A DNA stretch of 7,711 nucleotides from Acidimicrobiia bacterium. Lineage in GTDB: Bacteria; Actinomycetota; Acidimicrobiia; Spongiisociales; SHLN01. Every line of letters starts with the position of its first letter. Positions within the stretch are counted from its first letter, which is position 1. A program made the translations under genes and the position numbers. Under the pieces are notes generated by a model that was not told where the DNA came from, did no database searches, and was given only the letters and a program-made list of their open reading frames with translations. Shown here piece by piece: positions 7,553-7,711 of this stretch. The DNA is taken from the NCBI GenBank assembly GCA_030623545.1, contig JAUXLW010000055.1, positions 1 through 7,711 on the forward strand, in the 5' to 3' direction.

Positions 7553-7711
7553 TCAGTTGCGGCGTCCAGACCGGCCTCGCCAAGTGAGTATGGCCTCGGC
7601 GACCCATTCAGACGGAATCCGATATGTCCCCTCCGCAATCTCGCGCGCTAGCTCCTGGAGCCGTTCGACGCGGCTCGGGAGCGAAACAGCCTCGTGGTCT
7701 TGCCGGAAGTC
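7553..7711 (-). CDS. flgM: FlgM-like anti-sigma-28 factor, C-terminal 52 residues (truncated by window edge)
   Basis: Reading the minus strand from base 7711 gives an open frame of 52 codons ending at TGA 7555-7553. The start lies beyond the window. The segment SRVERLQELAREIAEGTYRI (positions 7681-7622), followed by PSEWVAEAIL, matches the C-terminal pattern of FlgM: an (R/K)V..L...I..GTY core, then a short helix with a conserved (I/V)A. In flagellated bacteria this region binds and inhibits sigma-28 (FliA), delaying late flagellar and chemotaxis genes until FlgM is exported. An unusual basic tail, WRGRSGRRN, follows. No sigma factor or flagellar gene is visible here, so the role is by similarity; a short unrelated helical protein is possible. 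It precedes popT by 29 bases on the same strand and may be cotranscribed with it. Confidence 0.58.
   Translation of the reverse strand, partial: DFRQDHEAVSLPSRVERLQELAREIAEGTYRIPSEWVAEAILTWRGRSGRRN

Noticed and set aside
7246..7638. 130-codon minus-strand frame spanning the popT start and the FlgM-like gene
   Set aside because: It is out of frame with both conserved proteins, Arg/Pro-rich and matches no family I recognise.

Overview
This is a GC-rich, almost gap-free window from a bacterial chromosome. The protein families and the tandem AdnA/AdnB-like helicase-nucleases suggest an actinobacterial lineage, possibly one outside the well-studied Actinomycetales such as Acidimicrobiia. That placement is an inference from gene content and style, not from a marker gene.

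Layout. On the + strand, bases 1-6172 hold three tightly packed genes. The first is a 5'-truncated AdnA-like UvrD helicase with a RecB-type nuclease domain (1-2550). The second is a complete AdnB-like paralogue (2547/2550-5594). The third is a PlsY-family membrane protein (5591-6172). Each downstream start overlaps the preceding stop, so the three are probably one translationally coupled operon whose promoter lies left of the window. After a 20-base convergent gap, the - strand carries (read right to left) the 3' end of a FlgM-like anti-sigma factor (7553-7711), a DUF368/PopT undecaprenyl-phosphate translocase candidate (6645-7523), and D-aminoacyl-tRNA deacylase Dtd (6193-6648). The last two overlap by 4 bases.

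How the genes work together. The two helicase-nucleases would form a heterodimeric DNA end-resection machine for double-strand break repair, the actinobacterial counterpart of RecBCD/AddAB. Each subunit keeps a motor and a nuclease active site plus four cysteines for an Fe-S cluster. The coupled PlsY-like protein belongs to phospholipid synthesis by family, but it lacks several residues reported as essential. The PopT and Dtd pair is housekeeping: recycling of the C55 lipid carrier for wall synthesis, and proofreading of mischarged tRNA.

Most worth a second look: the degenerate PlsY active site, an imperfect 15-codon direct repeat inside the AdnB motor, and the FlgM-like tail next to popT. 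I found no clearly new multi-gene system, mobile element, CRISPR array or RNA gene. There is no gene-free stretch longer than 29 bases.
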